From Vibrio crassostreae 9ZC13 (GTDB taxonomy: Bacteria > Pseudomonadota > Gammaproteobacteria > Enterobacterales > Vibrionaceae): a stretch of 64,000 nt of DNA. The translations under genes and the position numbers were made by a program. Below, piece by piece: positions 55,811-64,000 of the stretch (its first letter is position 1; every line of letters starts with the position of its first letter). Where the stretch lies: the NCBI RefSeq assembly GCF_000272045.2, contig NZ_AJYZ02000019.1, positions 1,527,781 through 1,591,780 of the forward strand. Direction: 5' to 3'. The notes beneath the pieces are model-generated. The model was not told the origin of the DNA. It searched no databases and worked only from the letters and a program-made list of their open reading frames with translations.

Positions 55811-56386
55811 TTATTGCTCAGTATCCAAGTGTCGAATTAACTTCGCCGGCGTGCCACCGTATAGACAATCTGGCGGTACATCGCTGTTGACCACAGAGTT
55901 CGCCGCGATAACCGAGCGAGCCCCAATCTTCACGCCTTGGTTGATGACCGAGTTTCCACCAACCCACACATCATCTTCGATTGTTATCGGTAAACAGAAG
56001 GTTTCCCATTTACGACGGCTACGATAATCAAGGGAGTGTGATGGCGTATAGAATTGGACGCTTGGTCCAATTAAAACATTGTTTCCGACTTTGATTCTCG
56101 CACCATCTAGCATTACGACGTTCATATTGATGAAGGTGTCGTCACCAATCTCGATGGTTTTTCCAAACTCACAATGAAAAGGGGGCTGGATTAAGCTGCT
56201 ACTCCCGACTTTACCGAATAGCTGCTCTTGCAATGTGTGTTGTTGATCTGGATTTTGATGGTTGTTGAAGGCCATTAACGCCTTTTTGGCATTGGTACGT
56301 ATGGTATCAATTTCTTGGTCTGCACCATCATATACTTGCCCAGATAACATTTTATCGAGTTCAGTTTGATCGTTTGTATTACTCAT
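55811..56386 (-). CDS. Left-handed beta-helix acetyltransferase (maltose/galactoside type)
   Basis: Hexapeptide-repeat O-acetyltransferase of 191 aa resembling Maa, LacA and NodL. An N-terminal helical Mac domain (LDKMLSGQVYDGADQEI) precedes the beta-helix with repeats such as IGDDTFINMNVVMLDGARI and the catalytic His in TPSHSLD. The start is set at ATG 56386, three codons inside the longest frame, with GGAAAG upstream. The acceptor sugar is unknown. It is alone on this strand, and a hairpin lies between it and add. Confidence 0.88.
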   Translation of the reverse strand: MSNTNDQTELDKMLSGQVYDGADQEIDTIRTNAKKALMAFNNHQNPDQQHTLQEQLFGKVGSSSLIQPPFHCEFGKTIEIGDDTFINMNVVMLDGARIKVGNNVLIGPSVQFYTPSHSLDYRSRRKWETFCLPITIEDDVWVGGNSVINQGVKIGARSVIAANSVVNSDVPPDCLYGGTPAKLIRHLDTEQ

Positions 56387-56452
56387 GCTGCCCACTTTCC
56401 GAGAGTCTCGGTCTAAATGACGAATACTGCAAGATTAGCGATTTTTGGACAT

Positions 56453-56483
56453 AAAAAAAGAGAAAAGCCTCAGCCTTTCTCTT
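56453..56483 (-). terminator. Terminator after add
   Basis: On the minus strand AAGAGAAA pairs with TTTCTCTT (partly extended by GC) and ends in TTTTT. Confidence 0.8.
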
Positions 56484-56552
56484 CCTATTTTGTACCTTTA
56501 AGCATTAATGCTAAGTGAGCCCAGCTATTCAGCAAAAGGCGCGCTTTACCAA

Positions 56553-57551
56553 TTAGATTTGCTCAACGAAACCCATTAGGTGCTGTTTCACTTCGTCTGA
56601 AGCAAACGCACTTTCTACAGAGTACTTGTAGATTTCTACGTAATCTTCTTTTGTTAGACCGAATGTTTCACACGCACGTTTTACTTCGTTGGTCATGGTA
56701 GTGTTCGACACAGTGCGGTTATCTGTGTTGATCGTTACAACGATGCCGTTTTTCTTGAATTCAGCAATTGGGTGGTCGCTGAATTTGTGAATACATTTAG
56801 TTTGAACGTTACTTGTTGGGCAAGTCTCAAGTGCAACTTGCTTCTCTTTAACGATGTTGTATGCGTCTTCGTTACCTTGGATGTGGACACCGTGGCCGAT
56901 ACGCTCAGCATCCAACATAGTTACTGCATCGTAAACGTTTTGACCATGCCATTGCTCACCAGCGTGCACGGTAATGCGGTAGCCTTTTTCAAGAGCGTAT
57001 TGTGTGTATTCTGGGAATTCAGCGCAGAAGCCCGGCTTTTCACCGCCTGCAATATCAAACGCAACCACGCCTTTACCAAGGTATGGTTTACCAGCGTCGA
57101 TTACATCTTTGATTGAGTCTTTCGGGAACATACGAAGTACAGACATGATGTAGTTGCCCTTAATGTCGTATTTCTCTTCTGCACGCTTCATGCCTTTAAC
57201 CGCACTTGCGATGATTGCATCAAGAGACAAGCCCTTGTTTACGTGAAGAATCGGTGCAAAACGAACTTCTAGGTACTTAACGTTTTCTAGTGCTGCGTCT
57301 TCGTAAAGCTCAAAAGAGATACGCTCAATCGCTTCTTCCGTTTGCATCACTTGCAGTGGCAGGCTAAAGCAAGCTAGGTACTCATCAAGGTTTTTGCAAT
57401 CTTCAGGCACTGTTAGAGACTTTACTACCGCTTCACGGTCTTCTGGAAGTTCGATTCCGTACTGTTTCGCCAGATCAATAATGGTGTCTGGACGAACACT
57501 TCCGTCTAGGTGGCAGTGCAGATCAATCTTAGGGAGTGCTAGAAAGTTCAT
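56553..57551 (-). CDS. add: Adenosine deaminase
   Basis: Zinc enzyme that deaminates adenosine and deoxyadenosine to inosine and deoxyinosine in purine salvage. Ligand and catalytic motifs are in order: HCHLDGS (His12 and His14), [14 protein letters not shown], and INTDNRTVS with the metal Asp. The length of 332 aa matches bacterial Add. It is divergent from a LysR regulator, with a palindrome in the 126-bp gap. The family contains other deaminases, but the HAGE and TDNR blocks favour adenosine. Confidence 0.94.
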   Translation of the reverse strand: MNFLALPKIDLHCHLDGSVRPDTIIDLAKQYGIELPEDREAVVKSLTVPEDCKNLDEYLACFSLPLQVMQTEEAIERISFELYEDAALENVKYLEVRFAPILHVNKGLSLDAIIASAVKGMKRAEEKYDIKGNYIMSVLRMFPKDSIKDVIDAGKPYLGKGVVAFDIAGGEKPGFCAEFPEYTQYALEKGYRITVHAGEQWHGQNVYDAVTMLDAERIGHGVHIQGNEDAYNIVKEKQVALETCPTSNVQTKCIHKFSDHPIAEFKKNGIVVTINTDNRTVSNTTMTNEVKRACETFGLTKEDYVEIYKYSVESAFASDEVKQHLMGFVEQI

Positions 57552-57577
57552 GAGTATTCCTTAGGTCTATTATTTTT

Positions 57578-57592
57578 TGAGTTATTAACTCA
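57578..57592. promoter_or_regulatory. LysR-type operator between add and its divergent regulator
   Basis: TGAGTTATTAACTCA is a perfect 15-bp dyad of the T-N11-A form used by LysR regulators. It lies 27 bp from the add start and 86 bp from the LysR start. Confidence 0.6.
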
Positions 57593-57677
57593 TAGGTTAC
57601 ATGGGCTTAAATTAACAAGTTTGTGATATGATTTAAAGTGACATAAAGTCATCATTAATCTGAATCTAAGGAATATC

Positions 57678-58625
57678 ATGGTAGATGTTAAAAGCTTACT
57701 CAAATGTGATATGAATTTACTGCTGTGTTTACACGTGTTGCTTGAAGAGCGCAGCGTGAGCAAAACGGCAGAGCGATTGTTCCTTAGTCAGTCTGCGGTG
57801 AGTAAACAACTCACTAAGCTGCGTTCTTTGTTTGACGACCCTTTGTTTGAACGTGAGTCAAAAGGCCTGTTTCCAACACCGAAAGCCACCTCTTTAGCGC
57901 CTAAAATTCATCAAATCCTTCTGCAAGTTGAACAGCTAACCGTGCCGGACATTTTTGAGCCGAAAGACAGCGAACGTACTTTTAATATCGATCTTGTTGA
58001 AACCGCTTATACCGCGATTTACCCTAAATTTATGCCTAACGCGCTAGCAGATGCGCCGAACATTACGGTAAACAGCACTACTTGGAGCAGCGAAACCTTT
58101 AAGCGCTTACTAAAGCGTGAGGTCGATTTCGGGATTGGAATTTTTGAGCTCGATGAAAGGGCTAGCACCCACATTCAAAATATCCCTGCCGAGCTAAACC
58201 ACGTCGAGTTGCTGCAAGATTACTCTGTGTGCTTGATGCGAAATGATCACCCAGTACTTCAAGAAGAGTGGAATCTGCAAGCCTTCCTTAAATACCGTCA
58301 TATTCAGTTGGTGACCGGTGGCGTTGGCGACTGGTTGCTACTGGAAATCTTGCAAGCCAAACAGCTTCAAATTAACAAAGCCGCCAACGTGTCGGACATC
58401 ACCAGCGCAGTAAAGCTGTGCAAACAAAGCGATTTGCTGATGTGTTATCCGTACAACTCGGTTCGTGACTATATTGAGAGTGGCGAACTGGTGATGAAGC
58501 CGATTCCTATTGAGTTGGTTCCCGGTGGTTTGTTTTTGCTTTGGCACCGTTACTTTGATTCTGAACCAAGCCACAAATGGCTTCGCGACCTCATAGTCAA
58601 TAAGACCCAAGAACCTCAGCTGTAA
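57678..58625 (+). CDS. LysR-family regulator divergent from add
   Basis: DNA-binding regulator of 315 aa. The N-terminal helix-turn-helix (LLEERSVSKTAERLFLSQSA with VSKQLTKLR, about residues 22-50) is canonical, and a periplasmic-binding-like effector domain follows. AAGGAATATC precedes the ATG. Its divergent arrangement with add and the LysR-type dyad in between suggest control of adenosine deamination, but the effector is unknown. A short gap separates it from the damaged glutathione synthetase. Confidence 0.88.
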   Translation: MVDVKSLLKCDMNLLLCLHVLLEERSVSKTAERLFLSQSAVSKQLTKLRSLFDDPLFERESKGLFPTPKATSLAPKIHQILLQVEQLTVPDIFEPKDSERTFNIDLVETAYTAIYPKFMPNALADAPNITVNSTTWSSETFKRLLKREVDFGIGIFELDERASTHIQNIPAELNHVELLQDYSVCLMRNDHPVLQEEWNLQAFLKYRHIQLVTGGVGDWLLLEILQAKQLQINKAANVSDITSAVKLCKQSDLLMCYPYNSVRDYIESGELVMKPIPIELVPGGLFLLWHRYFDSEPSHKWLRDLIVNKTQEPQL

Positions 58626-58743
58626 ACCGCGAGCTACGATGATCAAAACGGCGAAATAAGTTTTTTTAAATTTATTTCGTCTTTTTAGAATGAGCATTGT
58701 CTTATTACGGGTGCCAAATGCCCGCCAAGAATGAGATATCTAA

Positions 58744-59566
58744 ATGAATCCAATGCCATCGATTCCGCAACTAGTCATTGAAGATGCTTGTGAGTGGGCA
58801 ATTATGCACGGTTCGTCGTACCTTTGAACAATTGAGCTGTCAGCTTTCATCGGGTGATAATCAACGCTTGTTATTGAAAGATGTCGGCGCTGTCGATGTG
58901 GTGTACCTAAGAGCTGGCTACCAGTATTCAGATTACTGGGCTCTAGAGCTCAATGAATCAGTTTGTTGCCACACGCTAAGTCAGACTCGCTTGTTTATGG
59001 AGCAACACCATGTCGCAATGAACGCGACCATCAGCCAGCAACTAGCGACCAGTAAAACCATGCAAATGCTGCTGACCATGATGCCAGCAACAGAATACGC
59101 CCGCTGGGGCTTAACGCTAGAAGAAACCGAACTGGTCAAGAGTGTCTTGGCCGATATGAAGCCAATAACTAGTGAGTCGATTGGATGGTTTAACACGCAA
59201 GCCAACAAGCAAGAATGGGTGCTAAAAAACCAAGGCGAGGGCGGAGGCCATTGTGTCTTTGGTGACGACATCAGCGAACAACTGAGCCTGCTTAAACCAG
59301 AAGAGTACGACGCGTGGGCATTGATGCAGCGCTTGTACCCGCATGAACGCGACGTGCCGACTATTGCAGTGCGTGACACTCAACAAACGCTCGTGACAGA
59401 CTTAGTCAGCGAAGTGGGTTTGTTCACCGTTTACTTCAAAGGTGAACCAGTAACAGAGCTAGACGGCTACGCGGGTTACTTGATCCGCAGTAAACCTGCC
59501 AGCGAAAATGAAGGTGGAATCCACAGTGGCAAAGGGATTCTCGATTCGTTGGTGTTGATTGATTAG
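58744..59566 (+). pseudogene. Eukaryotic-type glutathione synthetase with large internal deletion
   Basis: ATP-grasp enzyme that would join gamma-glutamylcysteine and glycine; the sequence follows the eukaryotic GSS family rather than bacterial GshB. The 5' part (ATG 58744) encodes PQLVIEDACEWAIMHG, matching the first 40 residues of that family. At about 58805-58815 it jumps to VRRTFEQLSCQL and AVDVVYLRAGYQYSDYW, which align with residues near 265-310 of human GSS (474 aa), so about 230 residues are gone. The two parts are in different frames. ATP-grasp residues in WVLKNQGEGGGH and the LIRSK region survive. An internal ATG start at 58778 is unlikely to give a functional enzyme. Confidence 0.85.
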
Positions 59567-59580
59567 TTGAATCGGCATTA

Positions 59581-59608
59581 AAAACCAGAACTCATGTTCT
59601 GGTTTTTT
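59581..59608. terminator. Terminator after the glutathione synthetase pseudogene
   Basis: AAAACCAGAAC and GTTCTGGTTTT form a perfect 11-bp stem with loop TCAT and a T run. Confidence 0.92.
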
Positions 59609-59650
59609 GTATCTGAGCTCAGTAAAACTTCAGAGTTTGGATAACAACAA

Positions 59651-60424
59651 TCACGCCCCTAACTTGGTAAAGGCCAACGGGGTTTGTCCAGTTTGCTGTT
59701 TGAAAAAAGCGATAAACGCACTGTTGGATGAGAACTCTAGCAGATGAGCCACATCAACGACTTGTCGGTTTTCTGAGAGCAGTTCAATCGCTTTAAACAA
59801 GCGCCATTGCTGTCGCCACTCTTGGTAAGTCATGCCTGTTTCGGCTTTGAATAATCGAGTAATCGTTTTGGTGCTTGCGCCAACCGAGTTCGCTAATGTC
59901 GAGAGGGCTGGGGCAAGAAAGGAAGCGGTTCGGACTTGTTTGCAAAAGCTTTTAAAGCGGCGATCTGTCGGTAGTGGCAAGATAAACGAGTGTTGGTTAG
60001 CACTGTAAAACTCTTCCCAGAATAGGTTGGCGGTATTGGTGGTTTGCTCGCGGGCAACATCCCAATCCCAGAAAGCCATCTTATTGATCAGGGCTTTTAA
60101 AAGCTCATTCACTTCCACAATTTCAATCGCTTCTGGGCAGGTGTAAATACTGCTATCAAAATAGAGCGACCGATAAGCAACCACATTGGTCATCTGCGCG
60201 CGATGTTTGGTATAAGGCGGGATCCACACGGCTTTAGTCGGCGGCAAAATGCAAATGGCGTTTTCTAAGGTCAAGGTGATGCAACCCTGCGGAGCATACA
60301 GCAACTGTCCTTTTACGTGGTGATGTATTCCTGAGTCATGCTGACCTAGCTCTGCCGCAATCCCTATTACGGGCGCAGGTAAGCTGTCTGCATCAAACTC
60401 AATGGTTTCGCTGATTAATGCCAT
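59651..60424 (-). CDS. AraC-family regulator
   Basis: Cupin-plus-AraC regulator of 257 aa if started at ATG 60424 (284 aa from an upstream start with less support). The N-terminal part has the small cupin motif (HHHVKGQLLYAPQGCITL, ending PPYTKH) and the C-terminal HTH_18 domain holds two helix-turn-helices (LSTLANSVGASTKTITRLF and DVAHLLEFSSNSAFIAFFK). It is divergent from an MFS efflux gene with starts about 95 bp apart. Such AraC/MFS pairs usually respond to the exported compound. Confidence 0.88.
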   Translation of the reverse strand: MALISETIEFDADSLPAPVIGIAAELGQHDSGIHHHVKGQLLYAPQGCITLTLENAICILPPTKAVWIPPYTKHRAQMTNVVAYRSLYFDSSIYTCPEAIEIVEVNELLKALINKMAFWDWDVAREQTTNTANLFWEEFYSANQHSFILPLPTDRRFKSFCKQVRTASFLAPALSTLANSVGASTKTITRLFKAETGMTYQEWRQQWRLFKAIELLSENRQVVDVAHLLEFSSNSAFIAFFKQQTGQTPLAFTKLGA

Positions 60425-60518
60425 TTGTCCCAATCTTGTTGTTTTTGGTTTTAATGTTGTTAACGAGCCAAGGTTAGTTTCCCCTAGACTCCTCGTCAAG
60501 TTCACTGGTCTTGGAAAA

Positions 60519-61655
60519 ATGATGAAAACAAAACCTTCTTTATGGCAAATGGTGCTATTGCTGATGTTCCCTCAAATCGCAGAAACCATCTATAGCCCGA
60601 CTCTGGATTCAATATCGAAATCCTTTGATGTGAGTTACGCACAAGCGGCGCAAACCCTCTCGATCTACTTCTCAGCGTTTGCGCTCGGTGTTGTGGTATG
60701 GGGCATATTGGCAGACAAATGGGGGCGCCGACCAACCATGTTACTGGGCATGGGGTTATTCGCCTGTTCAGCACTTATTGCTATGCAAACCGACAGCTTT
60801 ACGTGGTTGATGATAGCCAGAGCCATGGGCGCTTTCGGGCTTGCGGTTGGCTCGGTTGTGACACAAACTATGCTGCGAGATGCTTTTAGCGGCGCTGAAC
60901 TGGCCAAGGTGTTTGGTTACATGGGAATGGGGCTGTCGATTAGCCCAATCATCGGGCTGCTTCTTGGCGGTCAATTAAGCCAAGCGGGCGGGCATCAATA
61001 TGTGTTTATTGCCCTGTTTATTATGGTGTTAGTGCTGTTGGCACATAGCCTATGGTCATTGCCTGAAACGCAACAATCTAAGCAGCCATTGCAGTTAAAG
61101 TCACTCAGTATTCACATGGTCAAAGATAGCGATATATGGATGTCTGCGTTGCTGGTCGCGTCGTTCAATATTGCGCTATTTTCCTATTATCAATTGGGTT
61201 CATTTGCCTTCATTCAACTTGGATTTAGCGTTGAGCAGTTTGGCTACAGCGGCATTGTGCTTGGGTTCGGGACTCTGTTGGGAAGCTTGGTGAACAAGAC
61301 ATTGTTGAAGAGACAAGTGTCTTCAATGTCTCTGATTGGTATCGCGGCAGGGCTTCAAACATTAGGTGCGGTGGGTGTCTATTTTTCACAACACACGATC
61401 TGGTTCTTGCTTCCAATGATGTTGGTGGTTATGGCGTTTGGCATTGCGATTCCCAATGTATTGAGCCGAGCGTTGGTACGTTACCAATCTCAAGCAGGAA
61501 GTGCAGGCGCACTGTTTGGTTTGATGTATTACACCTTGATCGGCTCAGGGCTCGCTTTAGCGGGAATGCTCCAAGATCTAGGTGTAGTGTTGGTACTTTG
61601 TGGCGCGTTATCTGTTCTGGTGACGATACGCAGTCGACTGCAGCTTAAACGCTAA
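60519..61655 (+). CDS. MFS transporter, Bcr/CflA-like drug efflux
   Basis: Proton-driven major-facilitator antiporter of 378 aa with 12 predicted helices. The loop 2-3 signature GILADKWGRRPTMLLG and helix-5 motif GMGLSISPIIGLLLGG point to the Bcr/CflA or related DHA1 drug-efflux group. The start is set at ATG 60519 (or the adjacent 60522), with GGAAAA upstream; the longest frame runs into the AraC promoter and adds a non-hydrophobic leader. It is divergent from that regulator. The export substrate is unknown. Confidence 0.87.
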   Translation: MMKTKPSLWQMVLLLMFPQIAETIYSPTLDSISKSFDVSYAQAAQTLSIYFSAFALGVVVWGILADKWGRRPTMLLGMGLFACSALIAMQTDSFTWLMIARAMGAFGLAVGSVVTQTMLRDAFSGAELAKVFGYMGMGLSISPIIGLLLGGQLSQAGGHQYVFIALFIMVLVLLAHSLWSLPETQQSKQPLQLKSLSIHMVKDSDIWMSALLVASFNIALFSYYQLGSFAFIQLGFSVEQFGYSGIVLGFGTLLGSLVNKTLLKRQVSSMSLIGIAAGLQTLGAVGVYFSQHTIWFLLPMMLVVMAFGIAIPNVLSRALVRYQSQAGSAGALFGLMYYTLIGSGLALAGMLQDLGVVLVLCGALSVLVTIRSRLQLKR

Positions 61656-61670
61656 GTCTCTCATCTGTAT

Positions 61671-61711
61671 TGATAAATTCCGTGTCCTGTTTGGCGCGGA
61701 ATTTATCATTT
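61671..61711 (+). terminator. Hairpin terminator after the MFS gene
   Basis: TGATAAATTCCG and CGGAATTTATCA form a perfect 12-bp stem with a 14-nt loop, followed by a modest T-rich stretch. Confidence 0.65.
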
Positions 61712-61740
61712 CTTGGTTTGTAAATTTGGATATTGACAGG

Positions 61741-61760
61741 GGTAGAGTGATCGTTCTACT
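61741..61760. promoter_or_regulatory. TetR operator, copy 1
   Basis: GGTAGAGTGATCGTTCTACT is an imperfect dyad related to the copy centred 25 bp downstream. Confidence 0.75.
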
Positions 61761-61765
61761 CTGTA

Positions 61766-61785
61766 GGTAGAACAATCATTCTACC
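61766..61785. promoter_or_regulatory. TetR operator, copy 2
   Basis: GGTAGAACAATCATTCTACC has perfect 7-bp arms (GGTAGAA/TTCTACC). It lies 26 bp before the TetR gene start; with copy 1 it forms a tandem operator. Confidence 0.8.
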
Positions 61786-61810
61786 CTTTGTCGGGTATTG
61801 AGAGAGCACT

Positions 61811-62329
61811 ATGTTGAGAGAACAGATTGCAGCAAGCTTAGAGGTGGCATTTAGCCAGCAAGGTTTTGCTGAGCCGAGCGTTGCACAGCTGAAAACGGCG
61901 TGCGATGTAAGCCTAAGAACCTTGTATAAACATTTCCCTTCAAAAGAAGCGATGATCGTTGGTGCCTTGGAATATCGACACCAACGCTACTTAGATTTCT
62001 TGTTGGAAACGTCGCCTGAAAAGGGGCTCGCATCGGTTACTCATATCTTCAACAAGCTCCAACAATGGTTAGAAGAATATGCGCCGCACGGGTGTATGTC
62101 GATGAATGCGATGGCCGCGTTTCCCGATAATGAGCTTATCAGCCAAGCGGTTACACAGCATAAAGAACAAGTTCGTTTGCTTATAGGCAATCAGAGCCTT
62201 CGAGAGGATCTCGCGACACCACTGTTTTTACTTCATGAAGGCGTATCAAGCGCGTGGCCAGTCTTAGGCGAAGAAGCAGTGGCATCGGCACAGAATATGG
62301 TGACAAAATTACTCGAGGAAACACGATGA
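61811..62329 (+). CDS. TetR-family repressor
   Basis: Regulator of 172 aa. The helix-turn-helix (PSVAQLKTACDVSLRTLYKHFP, split as PSVAQLKTACDV and SLRTLYKHFP) lies at about residues 22-43, followed by a short helical ligand domain with a Cys (GCMSMN). The stop codon overlaps the next gene start (ATGA), so repressor and oxidoreductase are translationally coupled. Two tandem dyads just upstream support autorepression. The ligand is probably an electrophile or quinone, given the partner. Confidence 0.87.
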   Translation: MLREQIAASLEVAFSQQGFAEPSVAQLKTACDVSLRTLYKHFPSKEAMIVGALEYRHQRYLDFLLETSPEKGLASVTHIFNKLQQWLEEYAPHGCMSMNAMAAFPDNELISQAVTQHKEQVRLLIGNQSLREDLATPLFLLHEGVSSAWPVLGEEAVASAQNMVTKLLEETR

Positions 62330-63381
62330 AATTCGAACTACCGAAAACAATGAAAGGCGTAGAGATGTTGGGTCACGGTGGGGCAGAAATGCTTGGCTAC
62401 CGCGGAGATATCGCGGTTCCTCAAATCGAACCTAATGAAGTGCTGATCAAAGTCATGGCAGCAGGCGTGAACAACACCGACATCAACACACGAATCGGTT
62501 GGTATGCGAAAAGTGATGATTCAGACGATGCCAGTTGGTCGGGTGAAGCGTTGAAATTCCCTCGCATCCAAGGTGCCGATGTGTGCGGTTTTATTGTAGC
62601 TGTTGGTAACGAAGTCTCGGCTGATCGTATTGGTGAGCGTGTTCTGATTGAACCTTGTTTAACCGAAGTGTACGGGCGAGATCTACCACAGCCATGGTAT
62701 TTCGGCTCTGAGTGCGATGGCGGTTTTGCTGAATACACCAAAGTAGCAGCTAAGCACGCTTACGCGGTGAACAGCACAATGTCGGATGTTGAGCTAGCGT
62801 CTTTCCCATGTTCTTACTCAACAGCAGAGAACATGCTAACTCGTGCCAATGTGGCTGAAGGTGATCGCGTGCTTATCTCAGGTGCATCGGGCGGTGTGGG
62901 CTCTGCGGCTATTCATCTAGCAAAAGCTCGCGGCGCGTATGTTATTGCCATCACTAGCCCAAGCAAGAACCAACAGTTACTTGAACTTGGCGCTGATGAA
63001 GTGATTGCCCGTGATGCAGATTTGGTTAACGCGCTAGGCGAAAGCAGCGTGAATGTGGTGATCGATTTAGTTGCTGGTGACAAGTGGCCAGAGTTTCTTG
63101 AAGTCCTAAAACCGCATGGCCGTTATGCTGTGTCTGGTGCGATTGGTGGTGCAATGGTTGAGCTTGATGTGCGAACTTTGTATCTCAAAGACCTCAGCTT
63201 TTTTGGTTGCACGGTTTTAGAACCGCAAGTATTCCAGAACCTAGTCAACCGTATTGAGAAACAGCAGATTGGCGCCATCGTTGCAGATTCTTATCCGCTA
63301 GCCGATATCCATAAAGCGCAAGATGAGTTCTTAAAGAAAAAGCATGTTGGTAAGATCGTGTTGGAAGTGGCAGAACGCTAG
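62326..63381 (+). CDS. Zinc-type alcohol dehydrogenase/quinone oxidoreductase family protein
   Basis: NAD(P)H-dependent medium-chain reductase of 351 aa. The GroES-like part carries GADVCGFIVAVGNEV and the Rossmann part ISGASGGVGSAAIHLAKA (about residues 184-201). Canonical zinc ligands are not all evident, so it may be a quinone or enone reductase. The start ATG 62326 follows GAGGAAAC and overlaps the TetR stop by 4 bp; an earlier in-frame ATG at 62254 lies inside tetR. The pair resembles inducible detoxification operons. Confidence 0.87.
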   Translation: MKFELPKTMKGVEMLGHGGAEMLGYRGDIAVPQIEPNEVLIKVMAAGVNNTDINTRIGWYAKSDDSDDASWSGEALKFPRIQGADVCGFIVAVGNEVSADRIGERVLIEPCLTEVYGRDLPQPWYFGSECDGGFAEYTKVAAKHAYAVNSTMSDVELASFPCSYSTAENMLTRANVAEGDRVLISGASGGVGSAAIHLAKARGAYVIAITSPSKNQQLLELGADEVIARDADLVNALGESSVNVVIDLVAGDKWPEFLEVLKPHGRYAVSGAIGGAMVELDVRTLYLKDLSFFGCTVLEPQVFQNLVNRIEKQQIGAIVADSYPLADIHKAQDEFLKKKHVGKIVLEVAER

Positions 63382-63414
63382 TTTTAGTCAGCTTCACGGT
63401 TTAGATTGATGGAA

Positions 63415-63446
63415 GAGTGAGCAAGCTTTATTTGCTCGCTCTTTTT
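63415..63446 (+). terminator. Terminator after the oxidoreductase gene
   Basis: GAGTGAGCAA pairs with TTGCTCGCTC (one wobble) and is followed by five T. Confidence 0.88.
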
Positions 63447-63612
63447 GTTCCTGGTGAATACCGAGGAGCTGAGCAAATTGTTGGGTAACAGATCCTATAC
63501 AGCTGAAAGGTTAATGATTCATTTATCACTGTATGGTTTATGAGTTGCCTGTGCGATAATCACTGCCGTTATATATCCCGAACTGTTTGATAATCATCTA
63601 GGAGCCGTATTG

Positions 63613-64000
63613 ATGTTTAAAAGGGTATTGCAGGCACTATTCTCACCTTTTGTTGATTCAAAAAACAAACCCTCTGCAGAGCTTGCCCAACAAGAGCAAC
63701 AACAAACCGTTGCTACTGATTCTGTTCAGTCTTCAATTTTTGTTCCGCCGTCGTCCGCTCAGCCATCATCATTAATCGTCGATAAGACGCTTAGCCTTCA
63801 CGATGGTGAGTTCCTTGATTATTTGTTTGGAGAGTCTCGCCTTCGAACGGAGTCAGACCCATTTAGTGATTTTGTCGCTTGCCAAATCGAACGCTTGATT
63901 CGCTCTCCAAAAGCCTTGCTTAATGAACTTCCAGTGATGCCAGCCTCTGTGACCACGTTAATGGGCGAATTACAGAGCGATGAGTTTGATTTTACGTGGT
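63613..64000 (+). CDS. HDOD-domain signalling protein, 3' end cut by window
   Basis: The first 129 codons of an open frame that continues past the window. The N-terminus (MFKRVLQALFSPF) is followed by a Gln/Ser-rich linker. From about residue 95 the sequence SPKALLNELPVMPASVTTLM has the pattern of the start of an HDOD domain. HDOD proteins are non-catalytic HD-GYP relatives that act in signalling. TAGGAG lies nine bases before the ATG. The assignment rests on the first part of the domain only. Confidence 0.75.
   Translation, partial: MFKRVLQALFSPFVDSKNKPSAELAQQEQQQTVATDSVQSSIFVPPSSAQPSSLIVDKTLSLHDGEFLDYLFGESRLRTESDPFSDFVACQIERLIRSPKALLNELPVMPASVTTLMGELQSDEFDFTW

Noticed and set aside
58778..59566. 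Intact short glutathione synthetase starting at 58778
   Set aside because: Half of the fold is absent, and the true N-terminus is visible just upstream in another frame.

Overview
The window looks like an accessory-rich stretch of a Vibrio chromosome from the Splendidus clade or a close relative. The clearest pointers are the betIBA-proXWV operon in Vibrio order, an ectABC-aspartokinase operon, a CosR-like MarR regulator, a chromosomal QnrS-type pentapeptide protein and secreted Vibrio-type peptidases. Placement on chromosome 2 is an inference from where the bet/pro operon lies in related vibrios. No tRNA, rRNA, CRISPR array or prophage core was seen.

Layout. 1-3.4 kb: a 5'-cut TRAP permease and L-2-hydroxyglutarate oxidase. 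3.5-7.6 kb: two secreted metallopeptidases (M28 and M4). 8.1-12.1 kb: two lipoproteins around an RstAB-like two-component system. 12.4-20.6 kb: choline-to-betaine conversion, a betaine ABC importer and cosR. 20.7-26.7 kb: an aldehyde dehydrogenase/sulfatase/sulfatase-maturase block in decay, closed by a TetR gene. 26.9-28.1 kb: qnr and a GNAT. 28.2-34.0 kb: a mannitol-type PTS operon resembling E. coli cmtBA-yggPDC but ending in a YcdX-type phosphatase, flanked by two identical 40-bp terminator repeats. 35.4-39.2 kb: ectoine synthesis. 39.3-48.8 kb: a sigma54 activator with an altered receiver, next to three transcription units that each carry a -24/-12 motif and encode BON, DUF1328, hemerythrin, lipid kinase/phosphatase, MscS, YqjD/E-like and AI-2E proteins. 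48.8-55.6 kb: an IS110 remnant, a KDG/KDPG catabolic locus with a PTS and GntR regulator, and a HAD phosphatase. 55.8-64 kb: acetyltransferase, adenosine deaminase/LysR pair, a deleted eukaryotic-type glutathione synthetase, AraC/MFS pair, TetR/oxidoreductase operon, and the start of an HDOD protein.

Two themes tie the window together. The first is osmotic and envelope homeostasis: betaine synthesis and uptake, ectoine synthesis, a regulator known to link them, a mechanosensitive channel and a sigma54-linked set of small envelope proteins. The second is gene decay: the sulfatase, AI-2E, HAD and glutathione synthetase genes carry frameshifts or deletions, and the sulfatase-maturating enzyme has lost a cluster cysteine. 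Several lesions are single-base losses in short homopolymers, so sequencing error must be excluded for those.
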